Positions 37,240 through 47,652 are shown, counted from the stretch's first letter. The stretch: 64,000 nt of DNA from MPNP01 sp026710155 (GCA_965200885.1 OZ241737.1:1054001-1118000); one strand, 5' to 3'. Numbers and translations: made by a program. The notes: generated by a model not told the origin, from the sequence alone.

Positions 37240-39624
37240 ATGGGAACCAATACCATCAGTTTTCATGTCAAGGGCATGAATTGTTCGGCTTGTGCCGAAC
37301 GACTTGAGAAATCCCTTCAAAAATCCGAGAATGTGATATCAGCCTCGGTCAATTTTGCCCTTGAGACTGCCAATCTGGAATTCCATGAAATCATTACCCT
37401 GAAGAAAATCCAGAAAAGGGTAAGGGATGCCGGATTTGAGGTTGTGACCGAAACACATCAATTTGCATTGCCCAAGGAATGTTCACAAGGTGAAATCAAA
37501 TCCCTGATGGATGCCCTAAAAGATACCCAAGGGATCGTTGATGTATCATCATCCAACTCGAATTCCCGTTTGAAGGTAGTCGGCATCAGCCATGCCACAA
37601 GCAAAAGCCTCATATTGGATATTGCCCATGACAAGGGAATATCTCTCGGGTTGCTTGCCGACAGTGATCATAAACCGATTAATGCCGGCAATATCCTGAA
37701 GAATGAATTTATCAAGGTTTTATTGGCAGCAATACTTACCTTGCCTTTTTTCCTGATAATGCTGTTCAGCCAATTGGGGTTGCAAAGTCAGGTGAATGGT
37801 TTGTTTACTCCTTTGTTACAGGGTATGGCGGCAACCTTTATTTTGCTTGTATTAGGTGCCGGTTTCTTCAAGGGATGCTATTTTGCCCTTCGCCAGGCAA
37901 GTGCAAACATGGAAGTCCTGGTTGTCCTTGGTTCTTCAACTGCGTGCCTATTCAGTTGGTACCAGATAATCACGGGTGAACAGGCCACACATTATTATTT
38001 CGAAACAACAGCATTCATCATCACTTTTGTTCTGATAGGCAAATACCTGGAGAACCGCACCAAAAGCAAGGTTGCCGATGCCATTACCGACCTCATGGCC
38101 CTCCAACCTGAAAAAGCTCTATTGGTCACGGATGGAGGTCATACGAGGTCACTTCCGGCAAGTGAAATCCAAGTCGGTGATGTCCTGCTTTGTCAGGCAG
38201 GACAGAAAATACCTGTTGATGGAGAGATAATCAAGGGATCAGCGGAAGTTGATGAGGCGATGATCTCGGGAGAGAGCTTGCCCATGCTCAAGAATATCGG
38301 TTCCAAGGTAATTGCTGGGTCTATCAATTGTGATGGAATGATTCACATCAAGGCAGAGGCAATCGGTGAGGAAGCCACACTTGCACGCCTGATCAGGTTT
38401 ATTGAAGAAGCCCATGCCAGAAAAGCCAGAATCTATCCACTTGTGGATAAAGTCAGCAATATTTTTGTCCCTGCTGTTTTGGCTCTATCACTTGTATCGC
38501 TTATATTCTGGTTGTTTTCCGGAGTGGGATTTGAACTTGCGCTGATCAATGCCGTATCGGTCCTTGTCATTGCCTGTCCTTGTGCCCTGGGCCTGGCTAC
38601 ACCTACGGCAATAATGGCAGGTACCAGCCTGGCAGCAAGAAAGGGCATCTTGATCAGGGACAGTGAAATGTTGCAAAAAGCACGCTCATTAACCTATCTT
38701 GTATTTGATAAAACCGGAACCCTTACCACCGGAAAACCAAAGATTGACAAGATTTATCCTCTTTCACCCGGCCATAACACCAACCAAATGGTTGCCTTGG
38801 CAGCGTCCCTTCAACAGGGAAGTTCACATCCGATAGCAAAAGCCATTATTGATGAGGCCCAAAAACTCAATTGTTCCGTTGAACCGGTAGACAAGTTTCA
38901 AAATCATGTCGGCTTGGGAGTGGAAGGGGAAGTGTCAAGCGGTAAATACCTGCTGGGGAGTTTTAATTTGTTCCACAAATTTGGCTTTGAGATAGACACA
39001 AAACTTTTCAAGAACGCCGAACCCCAAGTTATGTTGGGTAAGGTTGAAAATGATGGATTGCACCTGATTGGTGGGTTTTCAATCCATGATGAGGTCAGGC
39101 CGCAATCTTCCGAAGCAATACAATTTCTCAAGGATGACGGGTTGGAGGTTATGATACTTTCAGGTGACTCGGAAGGATCAGTGGGCAAGGTGGCGGATTT
39201 GACCGGGGTAAGTCGATTTGTGGCCAAGGCAGATCCGGTTGCCAAAATCCGGGAAATTAAGGAATTGACAAGTAAGGGTAATATTGTTGGAATGGTTGGG
39301 GATGGCATAAATGACTCACCGGCTCTGGCACATGCCCATGTGGGTTTTGCCATGGGGTCTGGAACGGATGTTGCCATGAACAGTTCAGGCATAATCCTGA
39401 TGAGATCAGATCCCGGATTGGTTGCCATGGCAATCAGGGTCAGCAGGTTAACATTTCGCAAAATCAAGCAGAATCTGTTTTGGGCATTCATCTACAATGT
39501 CGTTGCCCTTCCGCTGGCAGCAATGGGATTCCTTAATCCGGGCCTGGCAGCGGGTGCCATGGCCCTTTCAAGCCTGTGTGTCGTTTCCAATTCCCTTTTT
39601 CTGAAATTCAGCAGGGTGAGATAG
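37240..39624 (+). CDS. copA: Copper-translocating P1B-type ATPase
   Basis: A 794-residue heavy-metal ATPase. An N-terminal HMA domain carries GMNCSACAERL near residue 13, and a second, degenerate HMA-like region without CxxC follows at ~75-140. The metal site is CPC in VIACPCALGLATPTA, the phosphorylation site DKTGTLTTGKP, then SSHPIAKAI (HP motif) and GDGINDSPALA. CPC plus this layout means Cu(I) export. No CueR-type regulator or chaperone gene is adjacent. Confidence 0.92.
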   Translation: MGTNTISFHVKGMNCSACAERLEKSLQKSENVISASVNFALETANLEFHEIITLKKIQKRVRDAGFEVVTETHQFALPKECSQGEIKSLMDALKDTQGIVDVSSSNSNSRLKVVGISHATSKSLILDIAHDKGISLGLLADSDHKPINAGNILKNEFIKVLLAAILTLPFFLIMLFSQLGLQSQVNGLFTPLLQGMAATFILLVLGAGFFKGCYFALRQASANMEVLVVLGSSTACLFSWYQIITGEQATHYYFETTAFIITFVLIGKYLENRTKSKVADAITDLMALQPEKALLVTDGGHTRSLPASEIQVGDVLLCQAGQKIPVDGEIIKGSAEVDEAMISGESLPMLKNIGSKVIAGSINCDGMIHIKAEAIGEEATLARLIRFIEEAHARKARIYPLVDKVSNIFVPAVLALSLVSLIFWLFSGVGFELALINAVSVLVIACPCALGLATPTAIMAGTSLAARKGILIRDSEMLQKARSLTYLVFDKTGTLTTGKPKIDKIYPLSPGHNTNQMVALAASLQQGSSHPIAKAIIDEAQKLNCSVEPVDKFQNHVGLGVEGEVSSGKYLLGSFNLFHKFGFEIDTKLFKNAEPQVMLGKVENDGLHLIGGFSIHDEVRPQSSEAIQFLKDDGLEVMILSGDSEGSVGKVADLTGVSRFVAKADPVAKIREIKELTSKGNIVGMVGDGINDSPALAHAHVGFAMGSGTDVAMNSSGIILMRSDPGLVAMAIRVSRLTFRKIKQNLFWAFIYNVVALPLAAMGFLNPGLAAGAMALSSLCVVSNSLFLKFSRVR

Positions 39625-39757
39625 AATTTCTCAGATTCTGGCCAAACAAGTTTCCAATGTTCAATCAAATGGAAAATTTTGTTGTGAAAATTGGCAAGAA
39701 TAATTTATTTGATTTTGCTAACGATAAAACGGCAAGGAATTTATTTTGGAGCAATTG

Positions 39758-42034
39758 ATGAATATTGAAAAAGAGACACCTCCCCTCAAGAAGGCTGCCT
39801 TGCATTACCATGAGTTCCCCAGGCCGGGTAAATTGGAAATAAGACCGACAAAACCAATGGCTACGGGCAGAGACCTGTCACTCGCATATTCCCCGGGGGT
39901 GGCCGAGGCTTGTCTTGAAATCAAGCAGGATCCCATGAAATCGGCCCAGTACACGGCCCGCGGCAATCTGGTTGCCGTGGTCTCAAACGGATCGGCGGTA
40001 TTGGGATTGGGCAATATCGGTGGTCTGGCTGCCAAACCGGTCATGGAAGGGAAAGCGGTACTGTTCAAGAAGTTTGCCAACCTGGACTGTTTCGATATCG
40101 AGGTCAATGAAAGCGATCCAAAAAAACTTGCCGAGACAATCATGAAACTGGAACCGACCTTCGGAGCAATCAATCTGGAGGACATCAAGGCACCGGATTG
40201 CTTTGAAGTGGAGAAATTATGCATTGAAAACATGAACATTCCGGTTTTCCATGATGACCAGCATGGAACGGCAATTGTTGTTGCGGCTGCCACAATCAAC
40301 GCTCTCATCGTATCAAGCAAGAATATTGAAACCCTGAAAATTGTTGCCTTGGGGGCTGGAGCTGCTGGAATTGCCTGTCTGGACATGCTGATTGCACTCG
40401 GAGCAAGAAAGAAAAACATGATCCTTTGTGACAGCAGGGGAGTCGTTAACAAAAAGCGTGAGGATCTGACTCCGGAAAAAAGGAGATTCGCTCAGGACAC
40501 CACCAAAACCACCCTCGAACAGGTTATGGTTGGTGCCGATTTTTTCCTGGGGCTATCTGGCCCCAATCTAGTAAGCAAAGACATGATCAAGAGCATGGCC
40601 AGCCAGCCGATGGTGTTCACCCTGGCCAATCCAGATCCTGAAATCTGGCCCAATGAAGTCCTGGAAGTTGCACCAGATGCATTGATTACGACCGGGCGGT
40701 CGGATTATTCCAATCAGGTCAATAATGTCCTTTGCTTTCCATTCATTTTCAGGGGAGCCATGGATGTCGGGGCCACCGCCATCAATTACGAAATGAAACT
40801 TGCCTGTGCAGAAGCCATCGCCAAGCTGGCCAGAACAACAACATCGGAAGAGGTTGGATTGGCCTACACGGGAGAAAACCTGACCTTTGGACGGGAATAC
40901 CTGATTCCCAAGCCCTTTGATCCAAGGTTGCTTTCACATGTGGCAAGTTCAGTTGCCCATTCAGCCATGATCTCCGGTGTGGCAACAAGGCCCAGGGATG
41001 TGGACGAATACAAGGCCCATCTGGAGAGCCAGGTTTACAAATCAAGCATGATCATGCGACCGGTATTTGATGTTGCAAGGTCTGATCGAAGAAGGGTTGT
41101 TTTTGCAGAGGGTGAGGACCAACGGGTTCTCTATGCGGTGCAAAGTCTCAAGGAAGAACACAATACCAGGCCAATTCTGGTAGGTCGTCCGGAAGTCATA
41201 GCCCAAAGGATCGAGCGGGCGGGCCTTTCCCTGACACCCGACAGGGATTTTGACATGGTCAATCCACTGAGTGATCACAGGTTTCCTGAGTATTGGGGTG
41301 ATTACCACGATCTGGTCGGGAGAAAGGGTGTTTCCCCCTATTTGGCCAGAACCATTGTCCGTTCCAATACGACGGTCATATCAGCACTGATGGTTCATCG
41401 GGGTGAAGCACAAAGCATGATTTGTGGTACGGAAGGGCAGTATTTGTGGCACCTCAAATACATTGACCAAATTCTTGGCAAGGACGGGTTGTCACCAGTT
41501 GGAGCCATGTCCCTTATCATATTTGATGGGGGCATGCTCTTCATTGCCGATACACATGTCCATCCTGATCCCACGGCTGAGGAAATTTCAGAAACCGTGA
41601 TTGCAGCAGCCCGCCACGTAAAGCGATTTGGCATTGATCCCAAGATAGCGATTTGCTCAGATTCCCAGTTTGGCAATCTTGACAGCCATTCGGGACGTTT
41701 GACACGAGATGCCTTGGCACTGCTGGACCAGCAGCACCTTGATTTTGAATATGAGGGGGAGATGAATTCCGATACCGCGCTCAATGAAGAATTGCGCAAC
41801 GATATTCTGCCAAAATCCCGTCTTTCGGGCAAGGCCAATACACTGATTTATTCCAGTACCGTTGGTGCAGGCGCTGCCAGAAACCTTCTCAAAAGTGTTT
41901 CCGACGGTATTGAGGTTGGGCCCATTTTAATGGGCATGGGCAACAAATCGCATATTGTAACACCTGCTGTAACTGCCCGAGGGTTGTACAATATTGCTTC
42001 CCTGGCCATGATGCCTGTTGCCAGTTATGGTTAA
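39758..42034 (+). CDS. maeB: NADP-dependent malic enzyme with phosphotransacetylase-like domain
   Basis: A 758-residue MaeB-type enzyme. Residues ~1-430 form the malic enzyme (YSPGVAEACLEIK, FHDDQHGTAIVVAAA, and LGAGAAGIACLDML as NADP fold). Residues ~435-758 form a phosphate acetyltransferase-like domain (RPVFDVARSDRRRVVFAEGE) that is regulatory, not catalytic, in characterised members. It decarboxylates malate to pyruvate, making NADPH. I chose ATG 39758, preceded by a TTGGAGC ribosome-binding site, over the in-frame ATG at 39746. Confidence 0.93.
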   Translation: MNIEKETPPLKKAALHYHEFPRPGKLEIRPTKPMATGRDLSLAYSPGVAEACLEIKQDPMKSAQYTARGNLVAVVSNGSAVLGLGNIGGLAAKPVMEGKAVLFKKFANLDCFDIEVNESDPKKLAETIMKLEPTFGAINLEDIKAPDCFEVEKLCIENMNIPVFHDDQHGTAIVVAAATINALIVSSKNIETLKIVALGAGAAGIACLDMLIALGARKKNMILCDSRGVVNKKREDLTPEKRRFAQDTTKTTLEQVMVGADFFLGLSGPNLVSKDMIKSMASQPMVFTLANPDPEIWPNEVLEVAPDALITTGRSDYSNQVNNVLCFPFIFRGAMDVGATAINYEMKLACAEAIAKLARTTTSEEVGLAYTGENLTFGREYLIPKPFDPRLLSHVASSVAHSAMISGVATRPRDVDEYKAHLESQVYKSSMIMRPVFDVARSDRRRVVFAEGEDQRVLYAVQSLKEEHNTRPILVGRPEVIAQRIERAGLSLTPDRDFDMVNPLSDHRFPEYWGDYHDLVGRKGVSPYLARTIVRSNTTVISALMVHRGEAQSMICGTEGQYLWHLKYIDQILGKDGLSPVGAMSLIIFDGGMLFIADTHVHPDPTAEEISETVIAAARHVKRFGIDPKIAICSDSQFGNLDSHSGRLTRDALALLDQQHLDFEYEGEMNSDTALNEELRNDILPKSRLSGKANTLIYSSTVGAGAARNLLKSVSDGIEVGPILMGMGNKSHIVTPAVTARGLYNIASLAMMPVASYG

Positions 42035-42072
42035 ATCTGGCAGATGATGGATAACCAAAGAAAGGATTGGAC

Positions 42073-42414
42073 ATGAAAGGATTTCTGACCACACATGTTC
42101 TGGATACTGCCAGGGGTCAACCGGCAGCTGGGTTGAGGATTGCCCTATCCAGAATCACCTCGAACGGAAACCCGCCCATTCGGGAAATGATGACAAACAG
42201 TGATGGCAGGACCGGTTCACCGATTCTGACCGAAGAGGAATTCGAGTTGGGAGAATACGAATTGATTTTTCATGCTGGGGAGTATTTCAGGGATCTGGGC
42301 ATCAAGGGGTTTTATGACAAAATTCCCATCCGTTTCAAACTGATGGAAACCTCGCATTACCATGTCCCCCTTCTGCTTTCCCCCTTTGGTTATTCGACCT
42401 ACAGGGGCAGTTGA
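42073..42414 (+). CDS. uraH: 5-hydroxyisourate hydrolase
   Basis: A 113-residue transthyretin-like protein. Seen: TTHVLDTARGQPAAG at the start, and the C-terminal signature YSTYRGS, which separates HIU hydrolases from transthyretin. It hydrolyses 5-hydroxyisourate made by urate oxidation. ATG 42073 has a GGATTGG box just upstream and an in-frame TTG at 42067 that I reject. With puuD 3 kb downstream it marks a urate-degradation locus. Confidence 0.93.
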   Translation: MKGFLTTHVLDTARGQPAAGLRIALSRITSNGNPPIREMMTNSDGRTGSPILTEEEFELGEYELIFHAGEYFRDLGIKGFYDKIPIRFKLMETSHYHVPLLLSPFGYSTYRGS

Positions 42415-42548
42415 GGTAATTTGAATCAGCTGGTTTCCCCAGAATCATTTGATTGGCTGATAAAACCATCGAGGTTTTATTGATTTGAACCTATTCCATC
42501 ATACTTTATAATTCAAAACAATTTTTCTGGACAATTATGGAGTTTCTC

Positions 42549-43556
42549 ATGATAAATCGTATAATGGTGTTGTTCGCGGCGCTGTTTCTGTCCGCTGGCA
42601 TGACAAGCGCACAAACAGCTGTGAACTTTGCCCTTGACTGGAAATTTGAAGGTCCAAGCGGAGCCTACTTCTCGGCCATTGATGAAGGTCATTTTGCTGC
42701 AGAAGGACTGGAAGTGGATATTTGGGCGGGTCAGGGTTCCCTTGATGCCATCCCGAAAGTTGCAACTGGTGCAGCTCAATTCGGTTTCGCCGATATCAAC
42801 AGTCTCATCAAGTTTCTAGACCAAAACCAGGGTGCTCCTGTCATTGGTATCATGATGGTATATGACAAACCTCCATTTGCCGTCGTGGGAAGAAAGTCCC
42901 TGGGTATCGAAGTACCCAAGGATCTGGAAGGAAGAATTCTGGGTGCACCCCCTCCTGATGGAGCCTGGGCTCAATTCCCGGCATTTGCCTCGGCCAACGG
43001 TCTGGATGTTTCCAAGATCACGGTTGAGCCAGTCGGATTTCCAACCAGGGAACCAAGTCTGGCTGAAGGTGTTGTCCATGCGATCACAGGTTTCTCTTTC
43101 TCAAGTTATCTGAATTTGGTCAGATTGGGAGTGCCTGAAGAAGACATAACAACCATCCTGATGGCTGATTATGGCCTGCACCTCTATGGCAATTCAATAA
43201 TCGTCAATACCGATTATGCGGCCGAAAATCCCGAAATCGTAAGTGGCTTCATTCGGGCCATAATCAATGGCTGGAAGTCTGCCGTGGCAGATCCAGCCAA
43301 GAGTGTTGACAGTATCGCCGAAAGGAATCCTGCCCTTGACAAGGATCTGGAAACCTGGCGTCTGAATCTGGCAATTGATGCCAATGTCTATACCGATTAT
43401 GTCCAGGCCAATGGCATGGGCAACATTGATGGAGATCGCTTCCGGGCATCCATCGATCAGTTGGCTGAAAATTACGAGTTCACGAACGACCCCGATCCAT
43501 CAATGTATTTCACTGATGAATATCTGGGTGATGCTGAAGGCAGAATGATAAAGTAA
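42549..43556 (+). CDS. ABC transporter substrate-binding protein (NMT1/THI5-like)
   Basis: A 335-residue periplasmic binding protein: Sec signal peptide (residues 1-22, ending GMTSAQ), then VNFALDWKFEGPSGAYFSAI, GFADINSLIKFL, and GVVHAITGFSFSSYLN. It belongs to the NMT1/THI5-like (taurine/nitrate/pyrimidine) class. A GGAG box precedes ATG 42549. The genes on both sides act in urate catabolism, so a purine-derived ligand is likely, but no residue proves it. Confidence 0.85.
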   Translation: MINRIMVLFAALFLSAGMTSAQTAVNFALDWKFEGPSGAYFSAIDEGHFAAEGLEVDIWAGQGSLDAIPKVATGAAQFGFADINSLIKFLDQNQGAPVIGIMMVYDKPPFAVVGRKSLGIEVPKDLEGRILGAPPPDGAWAQFPAFASANGLDVSKITVEPVGFPTREPSLAEGVVHAITGFSFSSYLNLVRLGVPEEDITTILMADYGLHLYGNSIIVNTDYAAENPEIVSGFIRAIINGWKSAVADPAKSVDSIAERNPALDKDLETWRLNLAIDANVYTDYVQANGMGNIDGDRFRASIDQLAENYEFTNDPDPSMYFTDEYLGDAEGRMIK

Positions 43557-43569
43557 TTCCATTTGCAAT

Positions 43570-43603
43570 GGGCAGGCAAAACGAAATGCCTGCCCTTGTT
43601 TTT
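43570..43603 (+). terminator. Strong hairpin with T-run between binding-protein and ATPase genes
   Basis: A perfect 9-bp stem GGGCAGGCA/TGCCTGCCC (43570-43578 with 43587-43595), an 8-nt loop, then TTGTTTTT. In the middle of an ABC operon this would act as a partial terminator or 3'-protecting hairpin, raising expression of the binding protein over the ATPase and permease. Confidence 0.75.
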
Positions 43604-43614
43604 GAAGGAGCGAA

Positions 43615-44388
43615 ATGTCCGAGATTGAACTGCACGGGGTCTCACATGAATTTTCTACTCCAGATGGACCATTCCCAGTACTTGACAATATCAACCTGAA
43701 GGTTCCCGAAGGGGCATTTACTTCTGTCGTAGGGCCATCCGGTTGTGGCAAGTCCACTCTTACAAGATTGATTTCAGGACTTATCAAGCCCACCAGGGGT
43801 TCGATCAAACTTGGCGGTACCGAGATTGTCGGTCCCAAACCAACGGTAGGCATGGCTTTTCAGAACCCGGTCATGCTGGAGTGGCGTAGTGTTGTCAAGA
43901 ATGTAACCCTGCCCCTTGAGATTGTTGCCCCAAAAATGCCTGCCAAGGAAAAGGAGGACCGTGCCAGGGAGTTGCTCAAACTGGTTTCCCTGGAAGGTTA
44001 TGAAGACAATCGGCCTTCCGAACTGTCCGGTGGCATGCGGCAGCGGGTTTCCTTATGCCGGTCACTGGTTCATCGCCCCGAAGTGTTGATACTGGATGAA
44101 CCATTTGGAGCCCTTGATGCCTTCACCAGGGAGGAGTTGTGGCAGATCATGCATTCACTGAGGGCAGAAGAAAAGATAACCTGCCTGCTCATAACCCACG
44201 ATCTGAGGGAATCGGTATTTCTGTCCGACGAAGTTGTCGTGCTTTCGGACAGGCCGGCAAGAAGTCAATACAGGACAGATGTCGATCTGGGGCCGGAACG
44301 GTCCCTGGATGATCTGTACACGCCCAAAACCACTGAGCTGCTTGCGGTCTTGCGCCACCAGATTGAAATAGCCCAGGGAAGGAAGTGA
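43615..44388 (+). CDS. ABC transporter ATP-binding protein (nitrate/taurine class)
   Basis: A 257-residue ATPase with Walker A GPSGCGKSTLTR near residue 40, signature LSGGMRQRVSLCR near residue 138, Walker B VLILDEPFGALD, and the H-loop LITHDLRESVFLSDE. It groups by motif style with SsuB/TauB ATPases. It follows the binding protein and overlaps the permease start (GTGA), so the three genes form one importer. Confidence 0.9.
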   Translation: MSEIELHGVSHEFSTPDGPFPVLDNINLKVPEGAFTSVVGPSGCGKSTLTRLISGLIKPTRGSIKLGGTEIVGPKPTVGMAFQNPVMLEWRSVVKNVTLPLEIVAPKMPAKEKEDRARELLKLVSLEGYEDNRPSELSGGMRQRVSLCRSLVHRPEVLILDEPFGALDAFTREELWQIMHSLRAEEKITCLLITHDLRESVFLSDEVVVLSDRPARSQYRTDVDLGPERSLDDLYTPKTTELLAVLRHQIEIAQGRK

Positions 44389-45167
44389 GACCTCCCATGG
44401 AAATGCGAAATAATCTGGTGAGAAAAGTTATTGTCCCGCTGACAGCCATCATCATATTCCTGGCAGCATGGGAATGGATTGTCTGGATCAATGATTGGCC
44501 AAATTACAAAATGGCATCACCTTCCGATCTCGGACCGGCTTTCTGGAAATACAGGGTTTTGTTTCTGGAGTATGGTTGGGATACCTTTTGGAGAACGGTT
44601 GCCGGTCTGGGACTTTCAGTGCTGGTCGGGACCATGCTTGGCATGATCATGGGATTTTCCCGTGTCATCCGGGAGGGGCTTTATCCTTTGCTGGTAGGTT
44701 TCAATGCCATTCCCAAGGCAACGGTGGTTCCGGTCATTGCCTTGATTCTGGTTGGTCTGGATGATCTCAACACGGTACTGATTGCCTTTCTGATTTCATT
44801 CTTCCCGATTGCCGTATCGGTTTCAATCGGCTTATCCACACTTGAACCAGAATATCGCGACATTTTACGTTCCCTTGGTGCCACCAGACTGACCATCTTT
44901 TGGAAAATAGCCCTTCCCAAAACCCTGCCGGAGTTTTTTGGAGCACTCAAGGTTGCTGTTACCCTGGCCTTTATCGGTACCAACCTGATGGAGATAGTCG
45001 AACCCCACGGCAAGGGGTTGGGGCATCTGTTTGACAGTGGCAAGATCAATGCCGATTACCCCCTGATGTTCTCGGTTCTGATTGCCTTGGCCTTTTTGGG
45101 AATAGTTCTTTTCTATATTGTCGTTGCCTTGGAGAAGATCTTTGCTGGATGGGCTGAACGAGATTGA
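44385..45167 (+). CDS. ABC transporter permease (nitrate/taurine class)
   Basis: A permease of about 260 residues with six hydrophobic segments. The cytoplasmic EAA loop is seen as YRDILRSLGATRLTIFWKIA near residue 155. It may start at GTG 44385, overlapping the ATPase stop, or at ATG 44397 or 44403; the membrane part is the same. It completes the importer encoded between uraH and puuD. Confidence 0.88.
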   Translation: MRPPMEMRNNLVRKVIVPLTAIIIFLAAWEWIVWINDWPNYKMASPSDLGPAFWKYRVLFLEYGWDTFWRTVAGLGLSVLVGTMLGMIMGFSRVIREGLYPLLVGFNAIPKATVVPVIALILVGLDDLNTVLIAFLISFFPIAVSVSIGLSTLEPEYRDILRSLGATRLTIFWKIALPKTLPEFFGALKVAVTLAFIGTNLMEIVEPHGKGLGHLFDSGKINADYPLMFSVLIALAFLGIVLFYIVVALEKIFAGWAERD

Positions 45168-45293
45168 TTGACTTCCAAACAAACCAAACCACTGCCACTG
45201 CCTTTCGAATGAATCAATTGGCAGGGCTTTTAACATCAATGTTGGTGAAGTCATTATTGACCCGGAAACCTAAAGACGGGAGAGGTAAATCCG

Positions 45294-46565
45294 ATGCTTG
45301 AGATAGCAATAATTTGGGATTGGCTGGCTTTTGCCTTCAGATGGCTTCATGTCATAACGGCCATTGCTTGGATAGGTTCCTCATTTTACTTCATTGCCCT
45401 TGATTTGGGCTTGCACAAGAGACCGGACCTCCCCGACGGTGTGAGTGGCGAGGAATGGCAGGTTCATGGGGGTGGTTTCTATCACATCCAGAAATATCAG
45501 GTCGCTCCACCCAATCTACCCTCACGGCTGACCTGGTTCAAATGGGAAAGCTATTCCACCTGGCTCAGTGGCTTTGCCCTGATGGCCATCATGTACTGGT
45601 CCGGTGCCGAACTGTACCTGATTGACCGATCCAAGTTGGATCTTGGGCTTTGGCAGGCCATCTTGATTTCCGGTGGTTCACTGGCCATTGGGTGGGTGTT
45701 TTATGACCTGCTTTGCAAATCCAGATTGGGACAGCGACCCATTTCACTGATGCTCCTGCTGTTCGTTCTGTTGGTCGTGATGTCATGGGGTTATGACCAG
45801 ATATTCACCGGTCGTGCTGCCCTCCTGCACATCGGGGCATTTACGGCGACGATCATGACCGCCAATGTCTTCCTGATCATCATACCAAATCAAAAGATCG
45901 TTGTTGCAGACCTGAAGCAGGGCAAGGAACCCAACCCGGAGTTCGGCAGGATAGGGAAACTGCGGTCAACCCACAACAATTACCTCACACTTCCCGTCAT
46001 CTTTTTGATGCTATCCAACCATTATCCGCTGGCCTTTGCCAGTGAATACAACTGGATCATCTGTTCGCTGATTTTCCTGATGGGTGTCACCATTCGCCAT
46101 TATTTCAATACCATTCATGCCCGCAAGGGCCATCCCAACTGGACCTGGGCCGTTACCGCAATGATTTTCATCGTCATCATGTGGCTTTCTGCACTCAAGC
46201 CTCCCATTGGCGATGGTATCGCATTGTCAAGCGAAGAGCCCACGGTTGGTCAGGCCGGCAATATCGAACTGGTAGGTTTGGATGAGGTCAGGGAAATAAT
46301 CAACATCAGATGTGTTGCTTGTCATAACAGGCAACCTGCCTGGGATCAGATTCCGTGGGCTCCTAAAACGGTTCTATTGGAGACCGAGCAACAAGTCATC
46401 AACAATGCCGACAGAATCTTTCTGCATTCCGTCATGACCACTTCCATGCCCCCCTCCAATGCAACATTCATGACCATTGAGGAACGACAAACCCTGATGA
46501 AATGGTATGCGCAGATTCCCCAATCACAAAAACTGCCATTCGTAAATCGCCAATCGCTACAATGA
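45294..46565 (+). CDS. puuD: Urate hydroxylase PuuD (membrane urate oxidase with cytochrome c domain)
   Basis: A 423-residue integral membrane protein: eight or so transmembrane segments (N-terminal FRWLHVITAIAWIGSSFYFI) followed by a periplasmic c-type haem domain with CVACH near residue 340 and a Met-containing MTTSMPPSN ligand segment. PuuD oxidises urate to 5-hydroxyisourate, the substrate of UraH encoded upstream. Together with the ABC genes it forms a compact urate-use block. It ends 142 bp before cas1. Confidence 0.92.
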   Translation: MLEIAIIWDWLAFAFRWLHVITAIAWIGSSFYFIALDLGLHKRPDLPDGVSGEEWQVHGGGFYHIQKYQVAPPNLPSRLTWFKWESYSTWLSGFALMAIMYWSGAELYLIDRSKLDLGLWQAILISGGSLAIGWVFYDLLCKSRLGQRPISLMLLLFVLLVVMSWGYDQIFTGRAALLHIGAFTATIMTANVFLIIIPNQKIVVADLKQGKEPNPEFGRIGKLRSTHNNYLTLPVIFLMLSNHYPLAFASEYNWIICSLIFLMGVTIRHYFNTIHARKGHPNWTWAVTAMIFIVIMWLSALKPPIGDGIALSSEEPTVGQAGNIELVGLDEVREIINIRCVACHNRQPAWDQIPWAPKTVLLETEQQVINNADRIFLHSVMTTSMPPSNATFMTIEERQTLMKWYAQIPQSQKLPFVNRQSLQ

Positions 46566-46707
46566 AGCTTACGAATTCAAAATTGTACAACATTGTATAT
46601 AGTTTCCTTTGAAAACATGGTGGACTATTGATTGAATAAATTATCCAATTTTTAAACTACGGGATATGAAGAATTAGAAAACAGCTTTGCAGATGAAATA
46701 ACTTTTA

Positions 46708-47652
46708 ATGGAACAATTAACCGATTTGAATGCAATCCTGCATTCTAAACGTGCCAATATATATTATTTAGAAAAATGCCGGATCATGCAAAAAGATGGC
46801 AGAGTTCTATACCTCCAAGAAGCAGGGGCTGAAAACCGGTATTGGAACATTCCCATAGCAAATACGATCTGCCTATTGCTAGGAATAGGAACATCAATTA
46901 CTCAAGCTGCAGTTCGGATGTTAGCCAAAGCAGGTGTAATTATTGGCTTTTGTGGAAGTGGGGGTACACCATTGCTTATGGCAACTGAGGTAGAATGGTT
47001 AAGTCCACAATCAGAATACCGGCCAACAAAATATCTTCAAGGATGGATGTCATTCTGGTTTGATGATATGAAAAGATTGGAAGCTGCCAAAATTCTTCAG
47101 AATGAAAGGATTAATTTCCTAATCAATACTTGGCAGAAAGATCGTGATCTAATATCAGAAGGTTTTTTGATTGAAGGGGTCGAGAATCTCCTCAGGTCAT
47201 TTCGTGAACGTTGTAGTCAGTCAACCAGTATAAATGATTTACTACAAACAGAAGCGCGTTTGACAAAACAGCTCTACAAATTTGCTGCAAATGCAACTCA
47301 AATCAGCGAATTTTCAAGATCTAGAATCTCAAATGATGCTGCCAACAAGTTTTTGAATCATGGCAATTACCTTGCATATGGGCTAGGTGCAACAACTCTT
47401 TGGGTATTGGGGATACCACATGGTTTTGCAGTCATGCATGGGAAAACCAGAAGGGGGGCACTGGTTTTTGATGTTGCTGATTTGGTTAAGGATGCCCTGA
47501 TACTACCTTGGGCGTTTATTTGTGCAAAAGAAGGTTCAACAGAACAGGAATTTCGTCAACAAACAATTCAGGTATTTACAAATCACAATGCATTAGATTT
47601 CATGTTCAATCAGGTAAAAAGTTTAGCACTTAAAGACGACTGGAGGGCTTAA
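46708..47652 (+). CDS. cas1: CRISPR-associated endonuclease Cas1, type I-F
   Basis: A 314-residue Cas1f, the integrase that inserts new spacers. Seen: LHSKRANIYYLEKCR near residue 13, the family-typical IGFCGSGGTPL near residue 78, and catalytic-region segments TEVEWLSPQSEYRP and GLGATTLWVLGIPHGFAVMHG, the latter with the conserved histidine. The C-terminal LPWAFICAKEG is also Cas1f-like. It heads a five-gene cas operon with the order of type I-F2. Confidence 0.93.
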   Translation: MEQLTDLNAILHSKRANIYYLEKCRIMQKDGRVLYLQEAGAENRYWNIPIANTICLLLGIGTSITQAAVRMLAKAGVIIGFCGSGGTPLLMATEVEWLSPQSEYRPTKYLQGWMSFWFDDMKRLEAAKILQNERINFLINTWQKDRDLISEGFLIEGVENLLRSFRERCSQSTSINDLLQTEARLTKQLYKFAANATQISEFSRSRISNDAANKFLNHGNYLAYGLGATTLWVLGIPHGFAVMHGKTRRGALVFDVADLVKDALILPWAFICAKEGSTEQEFRQQTIQVFTNHNALDFMFNQVKSLALKDDWRA

